Positions 23,075-36,429 of a stretch of DNA of 46,541 bases are shown here, piece by piece. The notes beneath the pieces are model-generated. The model was not told the origin of the DNA. It did not search any database and saw only the letters and a list, made by a program, of their open reading frames with translations. The stretch covers positions 1-46,541 of the forward strand of contig JAQGDQ010001334.1 of NCBI GenBank assembly GCA_030141605.1. The letters run 5' to 3'. The DNA comes from Tubiluchus corallicola. Taxonomy: Eukaryota; Priapulida; Priapulimorpha; Priapulimorphida; Tubiluchidae. Each line of letters begins with the position of its first letter. Positions within the stretch are counted from its first letter, which is position 1. The position numbers were made by a program, and so were the translations under genes.

Positions 23075-25007
23075 AATAATGAAGTTACTGGTTTTTACCA
23101 TGAATGTTACTAGAACTGCATGATGCAAAATTTGGACAAAAAACAGTAAACTTAGTTGCTGCAAAAACAAATAGCGGCATCGTCTCACTTTTGATTGCAA
23201 GTGTATATAGTTATTGTCAGTTACGATAAATGTTAAGAGAAAATAACTGTCATTTACCGCTTTGTTAACTTAATTTTTTCATTGCCAGTTAGAGCCTAAG
23301 TTAAAGATTGCAACTGCATATAAAACAGTTTTTGTAGAGCGTTTTAACACTTTTATGCTAAAACAGAGTAACTCGAGTTCCAAAACACGGTAGACGTTTT
23401 TATGCATGTAAACTAAAAATAAACGAGAAAAATAAAAAAGTAACAAAGTGAGAAGAGACAAACGTAAAAATAAAGCCCAGAAAAAGTGTGCAAAGAAGAA
23501 AAAATGCAAGAACAAAAATATTAACAAAAAAAACAGAAAATAATGCCCTCGGAAACAAAAAAATTTGATTAAATTTTTTTTCCATGAATTCACGAATAGC
23601 CTACATTATAGTAACTTGCTTATTTGTAAGAAATTTGTTGTGTTAGTGTTCTCAGAAACTAAAAGCTTTCGAGCTTTTTTTACAACTGATTATTTTCATG
23701 TAATATTATATAATATCTTTCAGCAAACGATTTAAAAAAACTGGTTTTACACTGCAAGATTACTAATCTGCATTTTTTCAACCTTTTTACTCTTTCACAC
23801 GGCTATCATTCATTCTCAGCACTACTTCCATACCATGTTAAGCTCGTATATATTCGAGCTGAATCATAAGAACTTTCTGTCGAAGGAAAATTTTCATATG
23901 CTATTTTATAGAATGGATTATTTTGACTTACAATTTAAGATTGTGTCCTGTTTTGCTTTAAATGTTTTTGCTTGACGGTCAGACGTGCCTGTTGTAAAAG
24001 AAGCTTGCAGGCCAACAAAAATTGCACACAAAGCAGTAACTACAAGTAAAAGCAGCTGTTCTGATCCAATTCTTTTAAACTTCTCAGCAACAATACATCA
24101 ATTTTTTACTGTTTTAGATTCGATTGTCTGACGTCAAAAATGACAATTACTTAAAAAAACGTGACAGTAACACTCGTTTTCAGGACAGAGTTGCCTTCAG
24201 AACGTGTCACTGATGCTTGACGTGGACGCGAATGATGCCAGAGAGCTGCAAATGAAAAGGCTAAGGGACGCTCATGTTCACTCTGTTTAAGAAAAATAGC
24301 ATTACTAGGAAAAATAACTTTATTATCAAACTCTTAGCTATTTTTTACAGTATCAATTTCTTTTCTACTACTCTGCTTAGTCACTACCTATTTGGCTTTT
24401 GTAAATACGTAATTACAGGATAATTTACTGTACCAATGTCTTTTCTACTGTTCTGCTTATTCTTAGGTTATTAAGTCAATACTTAGTTAGTGCCTAATAT
24501 TCTATACTGTGGCCATTAAAACATGATAATCAAACTAATTTACTACAAATTGTTTGTCAGTAATAACGCCATTAGACCATCAAGAAAATCACAGTGGGGC
24601 AATTTGTACCTTGAAATGCACCCGCCTCTACCTTTTTTTACGGATGCAGCACACCTACCTTAAATTTAGCAAGTTTTCCACGTACATCTCAATATTCATG
24701 TTTTTGTTTTCAGATTGGCCCATTTTGCTTTTGGTCTTTAAACTATCTTTAGAGAAGCCTTAACATATCAAGAGCGCTCATATTTAAAGCTGTAAAACAC
24801 CTAGCATTTGTGTCGTATCTGACAAAAGATGCATTGGCTGATAAAGAGTAGAAAAATAAATCTACCGTTTCAGTTTCAAAGACACTTGTCATATTAAATC
24901 TTTTTCCTACAAACTATTATACTAATCAGAGGTGCTTCAGTACAGATTTTGGTGCAGGAAATCCTCGAAATTCTCCTGTGTCTAAAAAACAATGTAAAAC
25001 CATAAAT

Positions 25008-25565
25008 ACTCTTGAGTGTTCATTAGTAAATCGTTAATTACACTTGAGAGTCAACCTTAGTAAAACCTTAATATTATTACTCTTGAGAGTGTACCTTAGT
25101 ATAAACCTAACATTGATACTCTTGAGAGTGTACATTAGTAAAACGTTAATTACACTTGAGAGTCCACTATAGTAAACTCCTAACATTAATGCTTTTAAAG
25201 TGTTCATTAGTAAAACGCTAATTACACTTGAGAGTCAACTATAGTAAACTCCTAACATTAATGCTTTTAAAGTGTTCATTAGTAAAACGCTAATTACACT
25301 TGAGAGTCAACTATAGTAAACTCCTAACATTAATGCTTTTAAAGTGTTCATTAGTAAAACGCTAATTACACTTGAGAGTCAACTATAGTAAACTCCTAAC
25401 ATTAATGCTTTTAAAGTGTTCATTAGTAAAACGCTAATTACACTTGAGAGTCAACCTTAGTAAAACCTTAATATTAATACTCTTGTAAGTGTACTTTAGT
25501 AAAATGCTAGTCACTCTTGAGAGCATACGCTAGTGAAACATGAGTTACTCTTGAGGTTGTACATC
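25008..25565. repeat. Satellite: 36-bp monomers forming a 72-bp higher-order unit
   Basis: About 15 monomers of about 36 bp share ACTCTTGAGAGT, TTAGTAAAAC and TAACATTAAT elements. In the centre (25131-25460) two monomer types alternate so that near-identical 72-bp dimers recur. TTCATTAGTAAAACGC begins at 25203, 25275, 25347 and 25419, exactly 72 bp apart. Outer monomers are more diverged, which suggests recent amplification in the middle. The array lies in DNA missing from copy 2. Confidence 0.93.
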
Positions 25566-25978
25566 AGTTAAATAGAATCACAGCCTGTAGTATGTTAAAA
25601 AGACTGAAAATACAGTAATTTTTTATTCTCTGTTGCTGATATCGTTTAAGCAAAGCTTTAGAATAAATCTAACATGCGAATTTACAGATGTATAAGTTGT
25701 TGCAAATGACATACACCATTGCTGAAACTGTGTTTGCTTAACCTGTACACACACAAGCACATGTAGGACAAATAACATTAAAATAAAGCTTCAAAATTTC
25801 ACCTACATTAGACAGAACCGAAAGCAATGATGCCCAAGTCATAAAGATTATATAAACTATATACAGATTACATAGCCAACATTGTTATACGTATGGTATT
25901 TTTATAGTGACCTTCGATGAAACTCATTAAGATAGTACGATCGTTTATCACAGAGCAACATAAAAATTACAGGATCAA

Positions 25979-26930
25979 TTACCCTCAGTTTTTAACTTTA
26001 CTAACCTTGGTCAAATTCCCCGGTTAATAAGTCCCCATTTGAATCTACTATATATAATAATCCTAATTACTAAATAATTGTATTGTTTTGTTTAGATTTA
26101 GGTATCTAACTTTATTATTTTTTGTTTTCAGTTCTTTTTTGATAATTTTGGATCTTTATACTGTTTTTACTATTCTTTTTTTATTTGTTTTTGTTATCTG
26201 CAGCATCACCATTAATTTTTAATATACTAATCTATTTAAGGAAGGGCAGGAGACTAGATGACTCTAGGTCCTTCCCTGCCCTGCTCCATGATTATATTTA
26301 CTTAATATTTAAAAAAAAATTTGATGTTAAACTAATTGGAGAAAACTAATGATCTATGTCTATGTCTATACTGCTCTGAAGAGATGCATTTTGGTTCAAA
26401 TACTTTACAACTTTACATATCATTTTTGCAACAATCAACATTCATTAGACTACCGATATACAGCAAGAAAAGAGTTAACAGAATCATTTCTATTTCTCAT
26501 GACACAAGTGGTAAAAATATTTTCTCTGTAAAAGAAATTATTTACTACTTTGAGACGTTGAGTAACTAGAGGCCAAGAGTGATTGAGTTAGTTAAACCAA
26601 GATAGTTAGTAACCTCCTTGCTGCTGTTGTAGTGACAAATTCTCTCCAAAACCTCCACCCTTGTTCTCCCTGCTGTGGTGTTATTTGTCACTGGCTATTT
26701 AGTGCAACCACCTAAGCTTATTTTTTAAGAATTCACTGTGTTTAAATTATAGCAGGTTTTATGTACTCTTCTACAGTTGTTTAACTTTGCATGTCTTTGT
26801 AAATATTGGTGTGTAGTCTGTTGTTTAATTTTTTATAAGCTTTATTTTTTAGAAATCTGGCATAAAGGTGTCTATCTATCTACCTGTATTACTTTTATCA
26901 ATGTATTAACTAAATCTGGTGAAACTAATC
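25979..26930. other. Spacer between the two segmental duplicates
   Basis: About 950 bp without a counterpart elsewhere in the window. It is T-rich, with a short inverted pair AGGGCAGG/CCTGCCCT (26243-26250, 26275-26282). A 77-codon plus-strand frame (26336-26569) ends near a region that closes with TCTATCTATCTACCTG (26870-26885). That could be a LINE-type 3' end with a simple-repeat tail, but no diagnostic motif is visible. It probably entered at the duplication junction. Confidence 0.4.
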
Positions 26931-27079
26931 GAATTTAGTTTTTAACACAAATTTTTGCTGGATTTTGTCAGAGCTATTTTGCAATCTTAAAGACATCTTG
27001 AAGTTTTTACTTAATGTTCTGTAATATTTTTTTATTAAAGGTGCAAAAAGCACCGACACCTCTAAAGGTTTAATTAATT

Positions 27080-27253
27080 TTTGTTTTAAATTTAATGTAT
27101 ATTTTGTTTTTTAATTTTTGACACAGTAGTTTTTAGTTTGCACTGAATGCATTTGCCTTTAACAGTTGTGTGAATTTTATTCTCATGCTGCGATGTTCTT
27201 TTATGCTTTTATAGTTATGAATATCGAATTTTTATGGCAAATAAAGATTATTT

Positions 27254-27284
<31 letters not shown>

Positions 27285-27290
27285 ATTTAA
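27080..27290 (+). mobile_element. Short insertion with LINE-like 3' tail
   Basis: About 210 bp are absent at the matching site in copy 1 (near 14525). The segment ends GCAAATAAAGATTATTTT followed by a TA-rich tail, a common look for LINE 3' ends. TTTAAT occurs at both edges as a possible target-site duplication. No coding sequence remains, so class assignment rests only on the tail. Confidence 0.35.
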
Positions 27291-28158
27291 TCTATGCAAA
27301 ATTTTAGCATCTATCAATTAAAATAACTTTTTTATAATGAAATTTTAGTTAGTTATGTTACTGGAATCATTGTCATCGGGAAGTAGTGTGTATTGCAAAA
27401 ATTAGACTCGTCTGTTTAATACATTCAAGAACCACCAGATGGCTAAAATTATGGCAAGCCCATAAATTTGCACTTTTGGCAGAAGAAAAGCATTATCATC
27501 CAAAAAGTTACTAATGAAGCCCATGCACGGTGTGTTAATTTGACGTTGCTAACTTAATGTGTTGAACCGACGCCAGAGAGCTAAAATTATAACGAAACTA
27601 GAAATGGCCGAATGCTTCTACTGTACACGTGAAAATTTTGTTGGCATTTAATTTTTGTAACATTTAAAAGTTACATGTGGGCATAAGGACACTTTGTCAT
27701 GATTTTTCCGCATTCCCTTTGTTAATCTGAGTTGCCAGAAATTATTGCAGTTGTTGCGAATAACCTACTGACAAACAATTGTAACAATTAAATTGTGGCG
27801 ATACTTTTTAATAATTCGTGAACTGAATGCTATCACTTGATTGGCTGAAGTTGGTGCTTTCTGTTTCTAATTGCAGTTGAAATAGGAATACAAATGGAAA
27901 ACGAAAAAACATTTATATGTAGCTTATGCTGGTCTTCACTATACACTACTGTACTTTTACTTACACCGCAATAAAGATTAAAGTACGTAGTTGTTTAAAG
28001 GGGTGGTTCAAACTGGTGGTAAAGTGACTGTTTTTTAACCTATTACAATTTTTGTTTTACAAAAATGTCATTCTCAGCACATATAAAACGTGTAAATTTT
28101 ATGCTGGTTAACATGAGTTTATGGTATGGAGGTGAAGGTACTAAGCAAAGCAATCACT

Positions 28159-28650
<492 letters not shown>

Positions 28651-29661
28651 TAGATGCATTTTCTTCTAAATGAAATAAATAAAACACATACGCTACATTA
28701 CAATCAAATATAAGCGAAAATAGTTCCGTTATATTATAAGCAATTCTTAGTCAGTCCAACACGTCATTACTGAAATTGTTCCAAAGTGACCAACCACGAA
28801 AATTGGTAAAATAACTTTTAAATAAAGTAATTTTCAAATTACACGAGCAGCATGAGAATTTTCTAATGAGTGAGTTTACACAAATATAAATAATCTTGAC
28901 TGGATTTCAATGTCAGTATTACTATTCATGTCAGTGTCGAAGGTAGTTTTCCTGCACACTCACAGGAACTGCTATGTCTTATAGAAACGCATCACCTGGG
29001 TGTAACGATCTGACGTCTGGGGGTAGTTTGTTTGATCGAAGGTAGTCGCTGGGTAACTGGCCTGACCGAGCTAAAGGGGCGACCAATCATCTACCCGTTA
29101 GCTCCATACAGTAGCGAGCTTATAGGCAGTCTATGGGGGGGGGGCGCTGTTTATTGAGCAGAGTGGTTCGGGTGTCGGATGTGCAGTTTACTTTGCTTGT
29201 ACTTTGCTTGCTTTGTGTTGTACTCACTGTGATAATACAAACGACGATGTGTAGGCAACTAATGTAGAAATAATTCTTAAGCAAACAAACAAAAAAAATG
29301 TATGAAGAAACACTATCATTAGTCAAACACTAATTTAACTACGTTTGAATGTACTAAATATTACGGTATCTACTTACAGCAGACTTACACTATCAAGTAG
29401 ATGAACAAACAAATAAATTGGCAAATAATGCACAACAGCTAAACCTAACTAAAAGGAGTACCTACTTGCCAAACTACATGCCACCCCAAATGATGTTGTC
29501 CTCGCTAGCGCTATGATGATCAACCGGCATTATCTCACTTAGAAAAAATACACCACGGAGGTTGCGTAGTACTACTAAGTTTAACGTAGGGCGCCTCTAT
29601 GAAGAGGTTACAGCTCAGCGTGTATTAGTATCACTACCAATTTCTTGAACAGCAAGGCGGT

Positions 29662-29912
29662 TAAGTTCAGCTTCCACGCAACTGCTAACATCAGATAAGC
29701 AAATACTATATCGTGCAACTCACAGTCTCTGGGTTCTTGCACCGTACTGGGGGTGCCTCGTCACCTCAAACATGGATGCGCCTCCTTGCTAAGTTCAGCT
29801 TCCACGCAACTGCTAGCATCAGTTAAGCAAATACTAAATTGCGCAACTTACAGTCTCTGGGTTGTTACCTTACTGAGGGGTGCCTCGTCACCTCAAACAT
29901 GGTTCCGCCTCT
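29662..29912 (+). repeat. Two-copy tandem repeat, period 128 bp
   Basis: TAAGTTCAGCTTCCACGCAA starts at 29662 and again at 29790. The copies share CACGCAACTGCTA, CAGTCTCTGGGTT and TGCCTCGTCACCTCAAACAT and differ at several sites. Function is unknown. Confidence 0.85.
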
Positions 29913-30535
29913 CAACGGTTTGTCCGTACGCCAATAGCACTTCCCAACGATACGATTACAGCAATGAGACAAAGTCTTAATTGTCACCAAACTTCGTGGA
30001 AATCTCTACCACCAAAAACATCTGTCCACTCAGTTGTCCAATAGCTTCCGACCTCATGGACAAAGTCCCCATACGTTATAACTGACTACTTGCACGTCAT
30101 ATCAGTCTACGTGCCGAGCCTGGAGTAAAGTTGCTGACCTCTTTTTGATGCCTGCGAGAGTAGACGTAGGCACGTTGGCTTCCTACAACTATCATTACAA
30201 GCGATTAAACTGGCCCTCCCGCAGTACTTGCTAACCTTGACTAATGACTATTAGTTATAGAAACGATCTTTTTAATGCTAATGTTATTTTACTTCCACAT
30301 TTGAATAAAAGGTAGAACACATAATGATATGCGCAGCACAGAAGGGCCAAAAATGAGTAGAGTTTGTGTTTTCTTCCCAAATTCTGCAGCTGGGATGACC
30401 AACCAACTAACAGACCGACTGAACAAACACCACACTCACATGACGCAAGCCACTGCACGAGTCTATTTATGTGGGAAGCTGAAATGTCCGTTACACTGGG
30501 CTATTGTTCAGAAATGGGCGGGAACGAAAAAACGT

Positions 30536-30905
30536 AGTTAGTTAGTTAGCTTGTTGGTTTATTGTCCGTAATACATGTAAATTTCACACACAAATGGTTG
30601 TATCTGAACTTTACCGTCCATATAAAATAAATGCAATATTACATGGCTATCATTTAAGCACCAGAAGATGAAGAAAATTTTAAAATAAAACCCTAAATTA
30701 TGTACCTGTTAAATACCAAACGTATTTAAAATTTCAAAGCACAATTTAAACGTACTAACAAACCCATTTTGATATGAAAAGAATTTGTTAAAATTATTGT
30801 AATCTACATTAGGGTATTGTCTCCTAATATGTTCTGTTAATGGACACACAGCTATCACATATACCCTGAAAATGATATTGATAGTTACGAATTAGAGTTA
30901 GATTA
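30536..30905 (-). mobile_element. 5'-truncated LINE (non-LTR retrotransposon) 3' fragment
   Basis: On the minus strand, 30901-30709 encodes an uninterrupted C-terminal stretch that includes VCPLTEHIRRQYPNVDY and later STFKLCFEILNTFGI, then a stop. The pattern CPL...R..Y...FN.F...........LC.EIL is typical of the end of LINE reverse-transcriptase proteins. Downstream are about 160 bp of untranslated sequence, GACAATAAACCAACAAG, and a (CTAA)n tail at about 30536-30550. Truncation at the 5' side and a simple-repeat 3' tail fit target-primed insertion. The exact clade cannot be told from this fragment. Confidence 0.6.
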
Positions 30906-32263
30906 TTCCGAATTTAACGTTGTAGTTGTACAGAAATAGAACACATGTATTTTTAATTTTATGATACAACAAGTCGCTCGAAAATAGAAATTGCATTTCT
31001 GAGTGACTGGCCTCCAGGATCCAGAGCCTATTCGACCATATCATCCAACGATAACGAGAATGTGGTCACGTGATAATATTCTGTTTTATTATTTATGGTA
31101 TGCTATACTGCCTACTTGTATTTCATACATTATATAGCAATGTTAACTTGGCCATTAATTTTGAAATAATCTACGCCATGAAGCAAAAAAGGAAACGCGT
31201 GTTAGAATAAAATTACTGAAATTTCTGAGATTTTTTCCAATTTTCATCTCAAAAAACAAGTAGATATCAACTGCACCTTTTCGCTGTCAAGTATCGACAT
31301 TCCAATCAATTGTTCTAGAATGAGTCTTTTCACAGTCTCTCTTTACACCCACCTGCAGTTGCTTTAGGTCAAAGGTTAAGCGAACCACAGTAACATTACT
31401 TACCTACAACTATCGTCTGCCACATCGTTTTAGTAACTTTGTATTTCATTTTTATTTCCTTTCAGATTTTACGTGGACCTTACTTAATTATACATTGGCC
31501 TGCATCACGTACAGTGATTTTCTGGTATTTTAGCAGCATCTTGCTTTGTAACAACAAAAACGTATTATTGCTGCGAGGCATTGTCAAGTGTTATTAACAA
31601 TAACCAGATCAGAAAGAAACAAAGCTAATTATTGGTTTCCAGTTTGGTAATAAAACAAGTCCAAACGAGGCAAGCAGTGAGTGCTTATTACAACCATGTA
31701 AAGCAGCAGGTACAAAACTAGCTTTATTTTGTCTAAATCCCCATTATTTGTTTGGTATGGCTTTAAAATAGATTCTTTTTCTCACTTTATGATGAGAAAG
31801 TCTGTACCAACTTTGCAAGTGAATCATCGAATGACAGTTTTGTTACTGGGAGATTTAAACATATACTATAAACAAAGTAACACGTACAATTTTTTGTTTT
31901 ATTATATTAGTTTTACTTTTCATTAGTGTAAACTTTTAGTGTATTAGTGTAAACATTTTACTATCTACAAATATGTAATTGCAGGCAGTCACTAGCCACT
32001 TGTTGTATCATCATAATGCTGGTGACCCGACCCCAGGAGTAGTCCCTTGGGTATCATAGATTTTACACAAAAAAACTGGTATATCAGTAATTATTTCTAT
32101 GCACACAGACAAGGAATTACCTGCCCTGAAATTAAGCCTCTTACACATTCCAGTAAGACATATCTAACTTGCTTTAATACAGATGTATACTTTCAACATA
32201 TGATAATCAAGTTAAGATAAATAAAGATATATATGTAAAACAATAAACAGAATAATATAGACA

Positions 32264-32269
32264 TTTATT
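32264..32269 (-). promoter_or_regulatory. Candidate polyadenylation signal, lectin copy 2
   Basis: AATAAA on the minus strand, about 190 nt past the stop codon and conserved with copy 1. Confidence 0.35.
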
Positions 32270-32460
32270 ATTATTACTGTACCCCATAACAACTATTTCA
32301 GCAAGTATATAGTTCTGACAAGTTTTCTTCATTTCCTACATAACCTAACCCCAATCTTTGCCATCGTAAAATCTAACATGTAAATGATGTAGAAAATAGC
32401 TGAGACATTGTGACCAAATGAAGCTCACTTGTGTGATATGCCCAAAGATCAAAAATTTAA

Positions 32461-35022
32461 CTAGTCAGCACGGGATTTACATATGTATGAACGAGTATCA
32501 TTACAGCGTCTGTCATTCCATGAGCCAAATCGCCAGTAATTGATATTCAAACAGTGCTCTTCTCCTTTAAAATTGTTAGGCTCTTTACCCGGCTCCCAAT
32601 TATTATATATGATGACATGGGCATTAGAAATCCACACCCATTTGCCTTCTAGGTATTGGTCTGTCCCACCTATCCAGAATGCCCTATTGTGCCAAGTAGA
32701 ATCTATAAAAAGAAAATTAATTAAAAAACATGACATCAGCAAACAATGAGACAAGTTCCATTTGGGTAAAGAGATAAATTCAGTTAAAATTGTCCCCTTC
32801 AGGACCATGACAGCTTGCTGCATATTGAATAGGTTCATGAAAAACTGCTCTCACCAATCAGTGATTATGTAACTTGATTTTTTTGGTTTCTCCTCCCCGC
32901 AGAATGGATTTTCGTGCAAAATTAAAATGCTTTTGATTACTTTATACAAATTTAAAATCGACTTTTGATTTAAAAAATTTCACGAAGCTTTCGACAACTG
33001 CAGTCTTTGCACTGTAACAACGTACATTATTACTTGTTGTGAAATCCGCTAATATGGAACAATTCAACTATCCAGATACAACGCACCCATGCACTCTGGC
33101 CTATAGAAAAATTTAGTAGGTTCTTTTCCCAGAATAACAGCAGAACACTGCGCAGCTTGGGCTGCAGGTGATCAATAAATCAGTGTGTACGATGACAAAA
33201 GTGTATACCAGTCTAAGCTAATCAATGGGCTAAGTTGGCATTTTTCTCACTTTCATCCTTTTAAATCCTTTGAAATTAACAAATAGAATGATTAGACAGC
33301 CAAGATTCTCTTGAACAAAAGAGTAGTTTATTTATAATCATTTAGTTGTGTCATGCTCATACAAGTCATGGGTCTTATAAAACCCATTTTGAAATGACTG
33401 GTCTTGAAGGAGTTAATACAACTGACTATTTATTCGCCAAACAGTGTTTTGCTGAATCTAGTCAAATTGCTTATATAGACGTAATAAACAAATGCAATTG
33501 CTGCCATAACTAAGAGCTAAATTTTAATGGTGGCATTTAACGAGTAAAATGTGCGAAATTAACATAAACCATCAAGAAACACACATGTGTGATGCAACAT
33601 TTTGGAATAAAGCAAACATTTACTGCAGTTACTAAAAGTTTTTTCTCAATTTATTCATCAAGAATCGATTGTAATTTTGCCTAAGATAAGCATTTCATCT
33701 ATAATTACGCATGAAAACGTATTGCGTGAAGAGTAGAAACCTACAAAAATGATAAAATATAATGTGATCTTTGCTTAGCGAGGGCAGTTTTTTACGAACC
33801 CACGCAAAATGTAGCAAATATTTACAGTTACTAAAGGAGTTGACCAACTTCAGACATTTATTCCTGTATTTTTAATACGAGTAAAATGTATTAAACCACT
33901 TGTTTTGATTTACACAGGTGAATGTGTACATGGAGGTGGAATTTCATATCCACGGCAACTCTAGTGATGGCTAGGAGTTTCCGCTGATCAATAAGAGATT
34001 ACCAGGTGCTCACACGCTCTTACCATCATATGTCTAGAAGTTTTGCAAATGTAGTCAGAATTGCAAACGCGACACGTATTTGTAAATGACATAAAAATTA
34101 TGATAATAACCACACGAGAACCACATTTAAAAAGGACAGGTAGGCGGTAATTTAATTTCAAAACAATGTGCAGATCATTTCGGGGATATAGTGACTAATT
34201 TGATGATTACAAACAAGGTTAGCACACAATTAGGCCTTATTCTAAAATTAAGATTTAACATGCGGGTGCATCTGATTTTTCCAAAATCGTAGTTTCGTCG
34301 GTTGTTCCCACCCTACAATATTAAAAAATTAATCTTCAGCTCAATAAAACAACATAATTATGTTCTACATCAAACTTTGACAGCTATGCTGTACCATAAT
34401 TTTAATGGGCCTATAAAACAAGACAGCAAAAATTCAAATTCAAAATTCAACGTATAAAACAATACAACAAATTAAAATACTTACTCTTCTCTACAAAACT
34501 TTCTGAGTAGTCAGCTATAAAGCGATTTTCGGCAGCTGTTGTTACGGAAGTTAATTCACCACCTCTAATTCTGCATGATATCACAGCTTTCCACCAAGAT
34601 AATTTTGGATTTGTATGAAACCAGTAACAATGGCCATTATAGTGTATTCCACCGTTTAGACAACAAATTGAGTTTGATTCAGCCTGGTTTTTGATGAAAA
34701 ACAAGTTGTCTTATAAAGCGCTTAAAAGCAAATGTGTTTAGTTTATTGCTTTAAAATTGAAGATGATTTTCTGTAATTCATAAAAAAGCAGTTTACATCA
34801 TAACTAAAAACTCTTTTCTATTATTATCTTATAATTGATAATAAGGAAACTGCTCATTTTTCAGTACCATGCGTCAAAGCTTCAATAATAATAAAAGTCA
34901 AAACAAATAGTTGATTGTATTACAACAGTTACCTTGTTAGATCTTTCAGTGTTTGCACTTGGACCACGCAGATTAGCTAACACATACAGTAGCAGTAACA
35001 CAAACAGTAAAGTCACATTCAT
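32461..35022 (-). CDS. Secreted single-domain C-type lectin, copy 2 (intact, 176 aa)
   Basis: There are three minus-strand exons: 35022-34933, 34683-34485 and 32702-32461. The GT-AG introns are 249 and 1782 bp, phases 0 and 1. Residues 1-30 form a signal peptide and linker (MNVTLLFVLLLLYVLANLRG). Residues 37-172 form a C-type lectin-like domain with cysteines at 37, 38, 49, 67, 147, 163 and 171, WIGG at 106-109, WVW at 118-120, EPN at 137-139 and WND at 158-160. EPN plus WND is the Ca-dependent mannose/GlcNAc-type site of the family. There is no membrane anchor or second domain, so the protein is probably secreted, and a role in self/non-self recognition is plausible but inferred. The ATG chosen is the first giving a signal peptide, and it is shared by both copies. 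The protein is highly diverged from copy 1 in exon 3. Confidence 0.9.
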
Positions 35023-35096
35023 TGTGCATACAGGCACAATTGTCCAGATGAACGACAAAACAGTCTTGCAGTTTTTAATGCAACTAATAAGCAAAA

Positions 35097-35102
35097 TATA
35101 TA
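35097..35102 (-). promoter_or_regulatory. Candidate TATA box, lectin copy 2
   Basis: TATATA on the minus strand about 75 nt upstream of the ATG, matching copy 1. A Helitron-like 3' terminus lies only about 105 bp further upstream. Confidence 0.4.
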
Positions 35103-35206
35103 AAAGTCCATAAAAGAGGCCGCACATATATATTAACACACATAATAACATAGTCTGCAGTGCAAGTGTTCAAGACATTTCAACTAAGTTACTAATGTTA
35201 TTATTA

Positions 35207-35730
35207 CTAGCTAAACCCCGCAAAAAGAATTTTGCACATAAACCCATAAAACAACTCACACAACCTACCCACACCGCTCACAACATACCACACTGCCCAC
35301 ATAATACCACCCAAACCACAGCACACCACACCACGCCCACCAAACCACCAACAGCACCTACAACACACAAGCCACACCATACCACCCCACCATGCTACCT
35401 ACACCACATCATCCACTCCACATAAACTTTCACCATACAACAGCCAATACATCACACCATGCAAAACCCACGACATCGCATGGTAACCATGTTGATAATG
35501 ACGATGGTGGTGATGATGATGATGATGATGATGATTATAATGATGATGATGATAAGGCTGATGATTACGATGATGATGAAAATGATGATGATATGATGAT
35601 GGTGATAATAAATATGACGATGACAATAACGACGACAATGATGACGGTGACTATATAGACACATACAAATCCAATAGTACAGTTTTATACCAAAACCATG
35701 CAAGACATTCTGTACGATATGTATTTTCTT
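35207..35730 (-). mobile_element. Helitron-like element fragment, duplicate of 20339-20870
   Basis: It has the same terminus (hairpin, GGGGTTTAG, CTAG, host T), the ACCACACC minisatellite (about 35262-35475) and GATGAT/GACGAT repeats (about 35498-35650). The GAT array differs in length and purity from copy 1, showing independent slippage after the segmental duplication. Confidence 0.6.
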
Positions 35731-36429
35731 TAAGGTGTTTGAAACATTATTGTTTGCACACACATTTTCAACTTGGAATACTAGATGTAAAATGTAAAAC
35801 TTGTGAAATCTAAAACTCGGGGAAAGTTCGCGCATATGGGAATGCAAAAGTTTATATTGGGCAGACAACCATGTGGTTTGATAGCTATTGAGCCAGTGAA
35901 TAATATATATCCCAGCTGAGGTGTTACAAACTTTTCCTTGATTAGACCAGCACTTGTACTTGTGCGCAACCACACAAAGAAAGGGGTTCACAACTAAACA
36001 ATATCAACTATATTCACTAAATTCAGAATTGGTGCCCACAAGTTGGATATTGAGAGGGTAGAAAATACCTGCTCACCAAAGGATATGTAAAATGGGTGAG
36101 ATGAATCAAGTGGCAGATGAAATGCATTTTCACTGATATTTTAATGCTTCGAACACTTACTTGCTTAAAATTTATTCCACACGTAAAGTCACCAGCTTTG
36201 AAGTAAATGAGTAGGATTGAAATTATCCAAAAACTATTGTTGCACGTTTAATTCTTGGACACATTGTATTGTAATAATGACATTCTTTGAGGCATTGTTC
36301 TTGTCTTAGTAAAATTAATAATAACATTGTTCTATCTTCTCAGAATTCATTCTAAACTCTTAACGGATCACGGGTTCTTTTAATTAGAATAAAAACCCAG
36401 CTGTGTAAAAAATTACCCCATGAAAGTTT

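Larger units (their letters stand above)
14377..25978. repeat. Segmental duplication, copy 1
   Basis: From AATTTAGTTTTTAACAC at 14378 this block aligns directly with 26931-39687. The last shared stretch is 25937-25978, matching 39646-39687. Most of the alignment is highly similar by eye. Segments present only here include about 16620-16985, 19694-20256, 21136-21448 and 24235-25936. Segments present only in copy 2 lie at 27080-27290, 27740-28655, 28848-30924 and 37258-38138. The block contains the left C-type lectin gene. Confidence 0.9.
28848..30924. other. About 2.1 kb insertion found only in copy 2
   Basis: Copy 1 is continuous from TTTTCAAATT to GTACAGAAATAG at 15420-15440, while copy 2 is interrupted here by about 2.1 kb. 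The insert is less AT-rich at 28980-30180. It includes a G run (29137-29145), a two-copy tandem repeat (29662-29912) and a LINE fragment at its right end. No gene was recognised in the rest. It may be several nested insertions. Confidence 0.6.

Noticed and set aside
25008-25565. Possible CRISPR array
   Set aside because: Repeats adjoin without unique spacers, the unit is a 36/72-bp satellite, and the genome is eukaryotic.
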